A stretch of DNA of 28,649 nucleotides from Chloroflexota bacterium (GTDB taxonomy: Bacteria > Chloroflexota > Ktedonobacteria > Ktedonobacterales > Ktedonobacteraceae): the NCBI GenBank assembly GCA_005881495.1, contig VBHI01000083.1:1-28649 (forward strand), read 5' to 3'. Shown here in pieces: positions 22,050 to 28,649 of this stretch (the stretch's first letter is position 1; each line of letters opens with the position of its first letter). Under the pieces are notes generated by a model. That model worked only from the letters and a program-made list of their open reading frames with translations. It searched no databases and had not been told where the DNA came from. The translations under genes and the position numbers were made by a program.

Positions 22050-24740
22050 ATGTCTACTGCGATTTGGGGAGAGCAGGAATCACAGCCAGATCAAGACGTT
22101 ACCATGCCGTTGCTCAAGCATCTTTTAGTGCAGATGATAGCGCAATTTGGCTGTAATGGCGCTTGCATTGCGCTACATGATGAGAAAATCGATCAGATGG
22201 AAATAAAGCTGCACCTGCGCTTGCGCACCAGCAACTCCATAGCAACAGGGCCTGGCAGTATTGGAGGAAACACCGATAGCGTACATACGCGTGACCGGTT
22301 TATTACTGTGAACCTGGCGGACCCGTCTTCATCGGCAAGTGGGCGTTTGAAACGCCCTCCGCAGTCAATCTCGTTGGGGGATGTAGAGGTGATAACGCCG
22401 CAGCAAAACGATCTTTTCCCCGTTGGTACCAGCTATCGCCCGCGAATGGACCTGATTGGGTATGTCTGGTACAAAAACGAGACGCACATTATGCGCCATG
22501 ACGATTATCTCTCCTATTTTTATACAGGCGACCAGGCAACACTCAAAATAGATGTTGCGCCTACGTGGTATCTAGCTGTGCCGATGGTGGAGCCTACCCT
22601 TGTTGATGAGGTACGAGGCAGGAAAAAGCAAACCAGGGTAACGGGCGTGATCGTTCTTTACCACACTACTGTGGGAACTGTATTCCAGCAGAAACAGCGT
22701 TCCGAGGCTCGAGAATGCGCCGAACGGATAACGCTCTTCTTACAGAATGAGCAATTGCGTCGCCGGCAACTGCGTTCAAGCAAGTACTTAAAACAATTGC
22801 AGAATATCAGCACTGCCTTCCCCTCGACAGTAAAGCTGGCAAAACTGGTAGAGGATATCTATCAATTCACCACAAAGGTCGTAGATGTCTCCTCGATGTT
22901 AATTACCCTCTATGACCGGGACACCAGGAAGATTTATGATATCTTTGCTATCGAGAACGGGAACCGTGTAGAGGGTCTGACCGAACAACCCCTTGTGATT
23001 GACCCGGAAGAGCGGCCCGCCTGGTGGAAGGTTGCCCACGACGAAAAGGAAATGTTGTCGCTCGATCTCACCCATTACGAACAGGGTAAATATGACGAAC
23101 TCTTAACTGGCACGTGGGGCGACCAGCACAAAGCCGGTTCATTTTTGCTCTTGCCAATGAAAATGTTTAATCGTGTCATCGGCTCGCTCTGCATTACCAG
23201 TATGCATCCCAATGCCTACCACGCTGAAGAGATACAGGTCCTGGAGACGATGGTACAGATTATTACGGTGAGTATAGAGAATGCCAAACTCTACGACCGC
23301 GCCTATCAGTCACTGCGTGATGCGAAGCAACGGGAGGAAATGCTGGCCGCGATGAATAGCGCCTTGCAGACTATCAGTGTGAGTAGTGTCCTCAATGTGA
23401 ACGACATCGTGCACAAATTTGTTGAATCTGCGGCCAAGCTGGTGCAGGCAGAGATGAGCATCTTTTTCCAATGTACCGCTGAACGGGAGCATTTGATAGT
23501 TCTGGCTGCCTACGAAGCGCAGAAACAGCAGATCAACTGGCATGATCCCGATGACCAGGTGACCGCACACGATGAAGATCCATATGATGATGAACTGTTT
23601 GCAAAAATACACATTCCTTTTAAGGGTTCTTCCCTGGAGTACCATGTAGAGACGGGTTTCTTCTACCTCGATGAAACAATGGCGGAGGAACTTGCGAAAG
23701 AGAGCGATGAGTGGGGAGCCATTTTCCTGCTTGAAACAGGTATCAAGAACATGCTGATGGTTCCGGTGTTGTACCAGGCAGAACTTGTGGGCATTTTGGG
23801 AGTGCATACGCCGGAACAGGTGCGCAACTTCCGTCCAAGCGAGATTGGGATGCTAATGGCTCTCAGCGCGCAGGCGGCCAGCGCCATTCGCAATGCGCAA
23901 CTTTTTGAAGAGATTCAGGAAGCCTACGCAGAACAACAACAACTGGATAAGCTCAAAGATGAATTCCTGGTGACCGCATCTCACGAGCTACGTACGCCAC
24001 TGAGCGCTATCAGTGGCTATTCGACCATGCTCAAGAGACAGAGCAGTCGCATCAATCCACAGCAGATCACGCGTTTCGCTACAAAGATAGCTGGTGCCGC
24101 GCAACAACTGAATGACCTGGTAAGCAGCATGACCGAAGCAGCAAAGATCGGCACGATCGATAAGAAACTTGATTTGCAAATCGGCCCGGTGCAGTTGCAC
24201 GCGGCGGTAGAGATGGCGGTCAGTCTGCTCAGCGTGAATATTGAACAGAAGATTATGACCCAGGTTAACCCTGATCTCTGGGTCAGTGGTGACCCACTGC
24301 GCGTGCGCCAGGTGATATCAAACCTGCTAGATAACGCCGCTAAATACTCACCAGGGGATGGGAGGATAGAGGTCATCGCGGGCGCAACCACCCTTTCACA
24401 AATAGGTCTGCCTGAAGATCAGCTCGATGTCGAGGCGAATCCTCGCCTGCCCGTGGTGTTAGTACAGGTTTATGATGAAGGGGAAGGGATCGATCCGGAA
24501 GATCAGCAGAAAATCTTTGAGAAATTTGTACGCGCGACTCGTTCTTTGACAACGCCGGTACGTGGATCTGGGCTGGGACTCTTTATCTGTCGCCGCTACA
24601 TTGAAGCAATGGGTGGCAAATTATGGTTACAACAGAGTATCCCCAGGAAAGGCTCAGTGTTCAGTTTTTATCTACCACGCATGGACGCGCCCATTGAATT
24701 GGACAAGGGTGAAGAGGATGAATCAGAACCACAGCAATAA
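22050..24740 (+). CDS. Soluble GAF-domain sensor histidine kinase
   Basis: 896 residues from ATG 22050, with GAGGAG about 10 bases upstream. No membrane segment is visible, so it senses a cytoplasmic signal. A first diverged GAF-like region occupies about 15-225, a second GAF about 250-413, a third GAF about 431-621. HisKA follows with phosphoacceptor H645 (FLVTASHELRTPL), then HATPase_c with N-box N758/N762 (ISNLLDNAAKY), G1 box DEGEGIDPEDQQKIFEKF, and G2 box GSGLGLFICRRYIEAMGGKLW. The C-terminus is acidic. No response regulator gene is next to it. GAF domains bind small ligands, heme or bilins; no conserved chromophore cysteine was recognised. The transposase lies just upstream. Confidence 0.9.
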   Translation: MSTAIWGEQESQPDQDVTMPLLKHLLVQMIAQFGCNGACIALHDEKIDQMEIKLHLRLRTSNSIATGPGSIGGNTDSVHTRDRFITVNLADPSSSASGRLKRPPQSISLGDVEVITPQQNDLFPVGTSYRPRMDLIGYVWYKNETHIMRHDDYLSYFYTGDQATLKIDVAPTWYLAVPMVEPTLVDEVRGRKKQTRVTGVIVLYHTTVGTVFQQKQRSEARECAERITLFLQNEQLRRRQLRSSKYLKQLQNISTAFPSTVKLAKLVEDIYQFTTKVVDVSSMLITLYDRDTRKIYDIFAIENGNRVEGLTEQPLVIDPEERPAWWKVAHDEKEMLSLDLTHYEQGKYDELLTGTWGDQHKAGSFLLLPMKMFNRVIGSLCITSMHPNAYHAEEIQVLETMVQIITVSIENAKLYDRAYQSLRDAKQREEMLAAMNSALQTISVSSVLNVNDIVHKFVESAAKLVQAEMSIFFQCTAEREHLIVLAAYEAQKQQINWHDPDDQVTAHDEDPYDDELFAKIHIPFKGSSLEYHVETGFFYLDETMAEELAKESDEWGAIFLLETGIKNMLMVPVLYQAELVGILGVHTPEQVRNFRPSEIGMLMALSAQAASAIRNAQLFEEIQEAYAEQQQLDKLKDEFLVTASHELRTPLSAISGYSTMLKRQSSRINPQQITRFATKIAGAAQQLNDLVSSMTEAAKIGTIDKKLDLQIGPVQLHAAVEMAVSLLSVNIEQKIMTQVNPDLWVSGDPLRVRQVISNLLDNAAKYSPGDGRIEVIAGATTLSQIGLPEDQLDVEANPRLPVVLVQVYDEGEGIDPEDQQKIFEKFVRATRSLTTPVRGSGLGLFICRRYIEAMGGKLWLQQSIPRKGSVFSFYLPRMDAPIELDKGEEDESEPQQ

Positions 24741-24744
24741 ACAT

Positions 24745-24783
24745 CTTCGGGAATGGGATATCCCCCGAAACACTCCCCTTTTA
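24745..24783 (+). terminator. Possible terminator between convergent genes
   Basis: TTCGGG (24746-24751) pairs with CCCGAA (24764-24769) around a small GGGATATCCC core, and TTTTA follows after about 10 bases. It lies in the 56-base gap after the kinase stop at 24740 and before the end of the convergent glycosidase gene at 24797. The gap before the T run makes it weak. Confidence 0.35.
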
Positions 24784-24796
24784 TGCACCAGAAAGA

Positions 24797-26944
24797 TCAG
24801 GGAGAGATTGTTATTACCGCGGAGGAGCTATCATTCCCCGGTGAAACGATAAAACTAAAGAGATGCGTCGAGCTATGATAAACAAGCGAGCGTACCGTGC
24901 CTTGCGCGGCAGCGATCACCGGCATCGAGGGTGCATACCCATGCATTTTCAAAGTCGTCTCACCCCTGGCAAATGCAATAGTCGCCTCTATGTTCCCATC
25001 GTCTCGCAATTGAGTGATCCGTTTTTTGCCTAACGAAACGAATTTACCCTTATCTCCTAAAAAGGCAATGCCAGAAGGTCCAATTGGCGCAACAATATAG
25101 TATGATGCGTCAGTCACCCTGTCGCTATAGGCGCTGCCTGCCGCAACAACCGTGCCGCGGCCAGTGAAGAAATTGTAGACATACGCCTTGCCCGTTATGC
25201 CCAGAGAAGTGGGTTTCAACGTCACTGTTGTCTGTTTCCCGCGCCGGTAAGCAAAGACATAATAGGCTTTCATCCCATCATGATCAGTGTACGTCGCGGC
25301 AACCATGGGGCTATGCAGCCCTTTTGCGTCCTGGATATAGAGATCATCGACGGGCACTACCGGGGTGTCAGGCTTAACGATCATCCCATCTGCACGGACG
25401 GAGTGCAACAAATTGCGTTTGTTGATATTCCCGATTGGGTCGCCTACGCCTACTATCCCCGCCGAAAGCGTTGCGAGAAGCAGGTTGTATTTCTCGGTAC
25501 TCATAAACACGTCTGACGACGGCCAGACTCCGAGTGAACCTGCGAGGCGAGATGCGTACAAAAATTCGTCCCATCGAGCTCTTGTGAAGTGGTCGTTGCT
25601 CACACGTATAGTTGTCACATTGTTATACTCGGTGCTCTGGAGAAAATGGCGAGGGAGAGCCATGCAGTATTGGATAGAGATACCATATGTTGCCATCGCG
25701 CTGGCCATATTGTTCAGAAAGGCTTGTGGGTCATTCAGGTTTGTCGCGGGAAGCGCATTGTCATTGAGCCAATCCTGCTCATAGATAATCACTCCCTCAT
25801 TTTCGAGGTTAGCAGCAATGGCATTCCAATAACGAACATCAGTGATGATGTTACGCGACATCGAATATTCCGCACGATAGGGACTCAGTGGATCAATCCA
25901 CCTGGCATGTGTCCCCAGAGGCAGGCTCAGCTTTTGGTGAAAGCCCTTCAGACCCCGGGGAAAGAGAGTCGGATCGGCGGTATAGGTGTAGATTCCCCCT
26001 TTATCGCCCAGTATATCCCCCTGCCAGCTCGCAGAAAGTCCCTTTGGATACCACCAGCTATCGAGTTCCATGTACCCAAGTGGAATGCCCAGACGGTGAA
26101 AGGCATCTCTCACTGCCAGCAACGTCCCGGTATATCCTTTAGCAGGGTCAAAGCTGTAATAGTAGGTGGCGCCGGCGTCCGTCCAGTAACCAAGGAAGTC
26201 AAGAGGGATATTCGCATCGTTTGCAGGCCTGTCTTTTCCTTGTAGATCAGTCATTGCGTGCCCCCACGTCTCAAAGGTCGCATTGATGCCGCTTCCTATC
26301 ACCAGGAACGTCCTCTGTGTAAATCCTTGTGGCAGTAGCGGTATGGTCGCATTAATGCCACTGGCAATTGAGCCGTCAGGCTCTCGTTGAGTACTTGCCA
26401 GCATAAAGTTGGCGGCAGGGGAGAGCATAAAGCTATTCCCTCGTGTATCAAAAAATAGCCAGGGGCTGTCGTAGCCCATAGTGCGAAAAGAATAATGCGC
26501 AAACGTACCTGAGTAGCTGAGGTGTTGAAGATGGAGAGGGTACTGTGTCAGGCGTGGAAAGGGGTTACTATTGCTGCCGGCCGACAGGTAGGTATCGGTG
26601 AACAACACTACTGGCTTACTATCGTATGTCCGGATAGCGCCACTCCTGGCCGCGGAAGCCTGGTAAGTGAAGGTAATCTCCTGGTAACTGCCGATATGGT
26701 CCTTACCCGCATGAACCGCCATGTTGGCGAGGCTCTTGCCGATGTTACCGCCAAATGTCCAGGCGGGAGATTGCGCCCTAATACTGTATGCTCCCCCGGA
26801 TGTCACCAGCACTGAATCACCTGCCGGCGATGTAAATGTCACTCCGGTTACAAAAGAAGGGGGCGATACCAGCACAAAGAGTGCCAGCAAGAGAGCGACA
26901 AAGAGCAGCCGTAGGGTGCGACTCACTATTATTGACCTCTTCAT
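24797..26944 (-). CDS. Secreted GH36-like glycoside hydrolase
   Basis: 715 residues from ATG 26944. A signal peptide or anchor is clear: basic start MKRSIIVSRTLR, then LLFVALLLALFVLVSPPS. A beta-rich N-terminal domain (to about 260) precedes a barrel domain with GYMELDSWWYPKG, VIIYEQDWLND, TIRVSNDHFTRARWDEF and WPSSDVFMSTEKYN. The last two align with the RxSxDF and QPDWDMF segments of raffinose synthase/alpha-galactosidase relatives (clan GH-D, GH36). By that reading the D of EQDW is the likely nucleophile and the D of SND the acid/base. A beta-sandwich C-terminus follows. No ribosome site is obvious. Substrate unknown; an alpha-galactoside-type glycan is a guess. Confidence 0.72.
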   Translation of the reverse strand: MKRSIIVSRTLRLLFVALLLALFVLVSPPSFVTGVTFTSPAGDSVLVTSGGAYSIRAQSPAWTFGGNIGKSLANMAVHAGKDHIGSYQEITFTYQASAARSGAIRTYDSKPVVLFTDTYLSAGSNSNPFPRLTQYPLHLQHLSYSGTFAHYSFRTMGYDSPWLFFDTRGNSFMLSPAANFMLASTQREPDGSIASGINATIPLLPQGFTQRTFLVIGSGINATFETWGHAMTDLQGKDRPANDANIPLDFLGYWTDAGATYYYSFDPAKGYTGTLLAVRDAFHRLGIPLGYMELDSWWYPKGLSASWQGDILGDKGGIYTYTADPTLFPRGLKGFHQKLSLPLGTHARWIDPLSPYRAEYSMSRNIITDVRYWNAIAANLENEGVIIYEQDWLNDNALPATNLNDPQAFLNNMASAMATYGISIQYCMALPRHFLQSTEYNNVTTIRVSNDHFTRARWDEFLYASRLAGSLGVWPSSDVFMSTEKYNLLLATLSAGIVGVGDPIGNINKRNLLHSVRADGMIVKPDTPVVPVDDLYIQDAKGLHSPMVAATYTDHDGMKAYYVFAYRRGKQTTVTLKPTSLGITGKAYVYNFFTGRGTVVAAGSAYSDRVTDASYYIVAPIGPSGIAFLGDKGKFVSLGKKRITQLRDDGNIEATIAFARGETTLKMHGYAPSMPVIAAAQGTVRSLVYHSSTHLFSFIVSPGNDSSSAVITISP

Positions 26945-27036
26945 AATGCTTAACTCAACGGTATTGCTAGTCAAAACTCGCTATAAATGAGTATATCACT
27001 TTTGTGGCAGGTGTATGATTTTAGCACAGCGACGCA

Positions 27037-27045
27037 TGGTATAAT
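27037..27045 (+). promoter_or_regulatory. Extended -10 promoter upstream of the methyltransferase
   Basis: TGGTATAAT (27037-27045) is a TGn-extended consensus -10. Transcription would start near 27052, just before the small ORF at 27057 and about 93 bases before the methyltransferase ATG. No clear -35 is present, as is usual for extended -10 promoters. Confidence 0.5.
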
Positions 27046-27056
27046 CTGCTATTAAG

Positions 27057-27173
27057 ATGAAGCTACGATATTTAGCACCCAATCATATTGATGATTTGAA
27101 AGACAGATCTCTTTTGCAAATCGAGCATTATGAGGAGAGGAATAATGGCACAAACTCCTGTCAGCTGGAGTAG
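27057..27173 (+). CDS. Possible 38-residue upstream ORF
   Basis: ATG 27057 opens a frame of 38 codons (beginning MKLRYLAPNHIDDL and ending in NGTNSCQLE) that stops at TAG 27171-27173. It overlaps the first 29 bases of the methyltransferase gene in another frame. Its ATG lies only about 5 bases after the predicted transcription start and has no ribosome site. It could be a leader peptide acting through translational coupling, the remains of a gene, or chance. Confidence 0.25.
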   Translation: MKLRYLAPNHIDDLKDRSLLQIEHYEERNNGTNSCQLE

Positions 27174-27993
27174 AGAATTTACATTGTGTGGGAAAAAATT
27201 GCTGTATAATCGCATTCATTTCAATAATCGCGCGGAACGAGCGGTGGAGGTGTCTATCGCGTTTGATTTTCTGGCCAGGCAGGAGAGCAAGGAGAAGATA
27301 CTGGAGATCGGCAATACGCTCCAGCACTACGAAAATACCTTGAGTGACATTCTTGGTATTCGCCACCGGCGTATCGTTGATAAGTTTGAAGAGGGGCCTG
27401 GCATCACGAATATCGATATTATGGAGATTGACGCGGAAGAGAAATATCAGACGATTGTCTCTATCTCGACGGTTGAACATGTGGGGCAGCACTGTTCTCC
27501 GACGGGGAAATACGGCATGCAAAAACAGGCTAGCGATTTTGAAGCTCCGCTGAAAGCTATAGCTAAGATTTATGATTTGTTGGCTCCGGGAGGGCATGCG
27601 CTGCTGACGGTTCCCTTTGGCAGGTTGACCGATGGCGGGTGGTACATCCAGTTCAGCAGTGACTACCTGGAACTGCTGGTGACAAGCTATGGTATTCCGC
27701 GTGAAGCGCTGGCGGTGAGCTTCTTGAAATATGTCGCAATGGAGCCAAGGTGGAGCAACCCGCGTCAACTGTGGGTGGAGGCTCAAGCAGAGGAACTGGG
27801 TGACGTGAGGTATGATAATTTCTGGAGTGCAGCTCGAGCTATCGCGGTGATAGAACTCACGAGAGTTGAGCGGCCTTTTGTGTTCAATCTTATGGTACCT
27901 CCCACTCCTCTTCAGTACCGGCGTTCGCGGCTGGCAAAGAGTATGTTTTTCTTGCTTGGGTTGGTGAGGAGTTGGTGGAAGTTGCCCGGTTGA
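27145..27993 (+). CDS. Class I SAM-dependent methyltransferase-like protein
   Basis: 282 residues from ATG 27145, preceded by GAGGAGAGGA; a start five codons earlier is less likely because it contains that ribosome site. The Rossmann-type core is visible: motif I as ILEIGNTLQHYENT (E-x-G, with the usual second glycines replaced), motif IV region YQTIVSISTVEHVG, and LLAPGGHALLTVPFG before strand 5. The N-terminal MAQTPVSWSREFTLCGKKLLYNR and C-terminal SRLAKSMFFLLGLVRSWWKL are extra; the latter is hydrophobic and may touch the membrane. Substrate unknown. The last codons lie inside the tandem repeat that follows. Confidence 0.65.
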   Translation: MAQTPVSWSREFTLCGKKLLYNRIHFNNRAERAVEVSIAFDFLARQESKEKILEIGNTLQHYENTLSDILGIRHRRIVDKFEEGPGITNIDIMEIDAEEKYQTIVSISTVEHVGQHCSPTGKYGMQKQASDFEAPLKAIAKIYDLLAPGGHALLTVPFGRLTDGGWYIQFSSDYLELLVTSYGIPREALAVSFLKYVAMEPRWSNPRQLWVEAQAEELGDVRYDNFWSAARAIAVIELTRVERPFVFNLMVPPTPLQYRRSRLAKSMFFLLGLVRSWWKLPG

Positions 27994-28092
27994 GCGTGGA
28001 GGCCCAGTTGAGCGTGAAGGTCGGTTGAGCGTGGAGGCCAGGTTGAGCGTGGTGTCCAGGTTGACCGCAAGGGTCAACCCTACTATATACGG
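27987..28092. repeat. Tandem GGTTGAGCGTGG units plus palindrome (composite repeat, copy 2)
   Basis: Four degenerate 17-18 base units with the core GTTGAGCGTG start at about 27987, 28005, 28022 and 28039. A fifth becomes the palindrome GGTTGACC-gcaag-GGTCAACC (28059-28079), followed by CTACTATATACGG. The first unit contains the methyltransferase stop codon. The palindrome and the CTACTATATACG tail match the 8481-8516 copy, so both are instances of one mobile or amplifiable repeat type. No unique spacers are present, so it is not CRISPR. Confidence 0.75.
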
Positions 28093-28464
28093 GGACGTGA
28101 TGCATCGGGTCCTTACTGGACGTGGATGGTGATGTTGAAACGCTTAACAGGGTCTCAGGGCAGCGCCATCTTTGCTTTTCAAGGATGAGACACAACCGCG
28201 CAATCCTGTCTGCTAAAAAGTGTTTCCCTCTTCGTTCATCTATCAGTTCACCTATCAGGTGAATAGGTATTCCGGGCTTCAGGCTGCCTCTTGATGTTGC
28301 TGACAAGAGTCAAACAAGAGACGTTGCTCCCGTTCAGCAACGGGGCCATTCTCCCATTGCAGATCAGCACAAGATCTACTGGCCTGAGCCCCTGTCGGTA
28401 CGTTTTGTGATTTTAAGCCAGGCTAGTGTTGCCTGGATGGTTCGTGGAACCAGGGAGGTTTTTC
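28093..28464. other. Intergenic stretch before the right-edge gene
   Basis: No supported gene is seen here. A minus-strand frame with a TTG start (28306) runs into the repeat and looks accidental. Small inverted repeats are present: CACCT-atc-AGGTG near 28250, CCGTT-cagc-AACGG near 28330, and CCAGG/CCTGG near 28420-28436. The stretch probably contains the promoter of the gene starting at 28465, but no clear -35/-10 pair stands out. Confidence 0.4.
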
Positions 28465-28649
28465 ATGGCAGTTAATGTTGTTGGTTTTGATAATGTAGAA
28501 GTATTACAGGTTGGTGTAACCGGCCCAGCGGGCGCGAATACTTTGTTCCTGGTCTGTGGAGTGGCAATTGTCAATTTCCATGGCCCGCTCAATGACTTCA
28601 ACCGCGATACGGTCACGTTCCTCGTACCCAACGAAGGCCAGACCGATCC
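28465..28649 (+). CDS. N-terminal part of an unrecognised protein (runs off the window)
   Basis: An open frame begins at ATG 28465, with GGGAGG 6-7 bases upstream, and continues to the right edge (61 complete codons). It reads MAVNVVGFDNVEVLQVGVTG, then a hydrophobic TLFLVCGVAIVNFHGPL, DFNRDTVTFLVPNEG. There is no signal peptide; alternating strands suggest a beta-rich protein. No family is recognised from this part. Confidence 0.6.
   Translation, partial: MAVNVVGFDNVEVLQVGVTGPAGANTLFLVCGVAIVNFHGPLNDFNRDTVTFLVPNEGQTD

Noticed and set aside
27052..28077. 341-residue minus-strand frame across the methyltransferase
   Set aside because: It is the complement of a gene with a good ribosome site and methyltransferase motifs, and it reads Pro/Arg/His-rich low-complexity sequence that includes the tandem repeat.
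27987..28079. CRISPR-like array
   Set aside because: The units are contiguous, 17-18 bases and degenerate, with no unique spacers and no cas genes.
27890..28306. 138-residue minus-strand frame starting at TTG 28306
   Set aside because: The first 50 residues look weakly protein-like, but there is no ribosome site and the frame runs through the repeat array into the antisense of the methyltransferase end.
1..28649. tRNA, rRNA, tmRNA or riboswitch genes
   Set aside because: I saw no cloverleaf-like sequence with a CCA-type end, no rRNA signatures and no known riboswitch core. Reading by eye cannot exclude a diverged small RNA.

Overview
The window looks like chromosomal DNA from a Chloroflexota bacterium, most plausibly of the class Ktedonobacteria. 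The guess rests on the gene mix: several GT9 and GT4 glycosyltransferases, an ECF42-type sigma factor beside a DGPF protein, a DUF5679 microprotein, SHOCT and GAF-kinase proteins, and dispersed GGGCGACCC-type palindromes between genes. It comes from recalled family patterns and no search was run. Genes are tightly packed on both strands. I found no rRNA, tRNA, CRISPR array or phage structural gene.

Layout. 1-176 is the tail of an unrecognised gene, closed by a strong hairpin. 279-6353 is a minus-strand locus with four GT9 (heptosyltransferase-like) genes; an oppositely oriented gene with an Nmad3-like (nucleotide modification associated) domain sits between the fourth and the other three. Upstream on the same strand are a coiled-coil/zinc-ribbon gene, a 51-residue DUF5679 protein, ispE (isoprenoid precursor synthesis) and an unrecognised alpha/beta protein. 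9687-11650 carries a Xer-type tyrosine recombinase and a trimeric purine nucleoside phosphorylase on the plus strand, separated by direct copies of a palindromic repeat. A membrane-anchored protein (minus) follows, then a plus-strand DGPF/YCII gene and ECF42 sigma factor. The promoter region of that pair carries TGTCGA-N17-CGTC, which matches the ECF42 motif as I remember it.

14348-16458 holds a His-rich SHOCT membrane protein divergent from an OmpR-family response regulator, with a direct/inverted repeat operator candidate between them, then a tatA-like gene. The 452 bases between the regulator and tatA contain a minus-strand terminator and small overlapping ORFs that no recognised gene explains. 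16478-20286 is a minus-strand operon: a HIT-family protein followed by three GT4 glycosyltransferases with 1-17 base gaps or a 4-base overlap. An IS4-type transposase gene follows, then a large soluble GAF-domain histidine kinase, a secreted GH36-like glycosidase (minus), a class I methyltransferase with a possible upstream ORF, a tandem/palindromic repeat block, and the start of an unrecognised gene at the right edge.

Together the glycosyltransferases suggest synthesis of a cell-surface glycan, but no polymerase, flippase or nucleotide-sugar gene is visible here, so the product is unknown. The observations most worth checking are the ECF42 promoter match, the Nmad3-like gene inside the GT9 locus, the regulator/SHOCT operator, the small minus-strand transcript at 15.8-16.1 kb, and the composite repeat family shared by the 8.5 kb and 28.0 kb intergenic regions.
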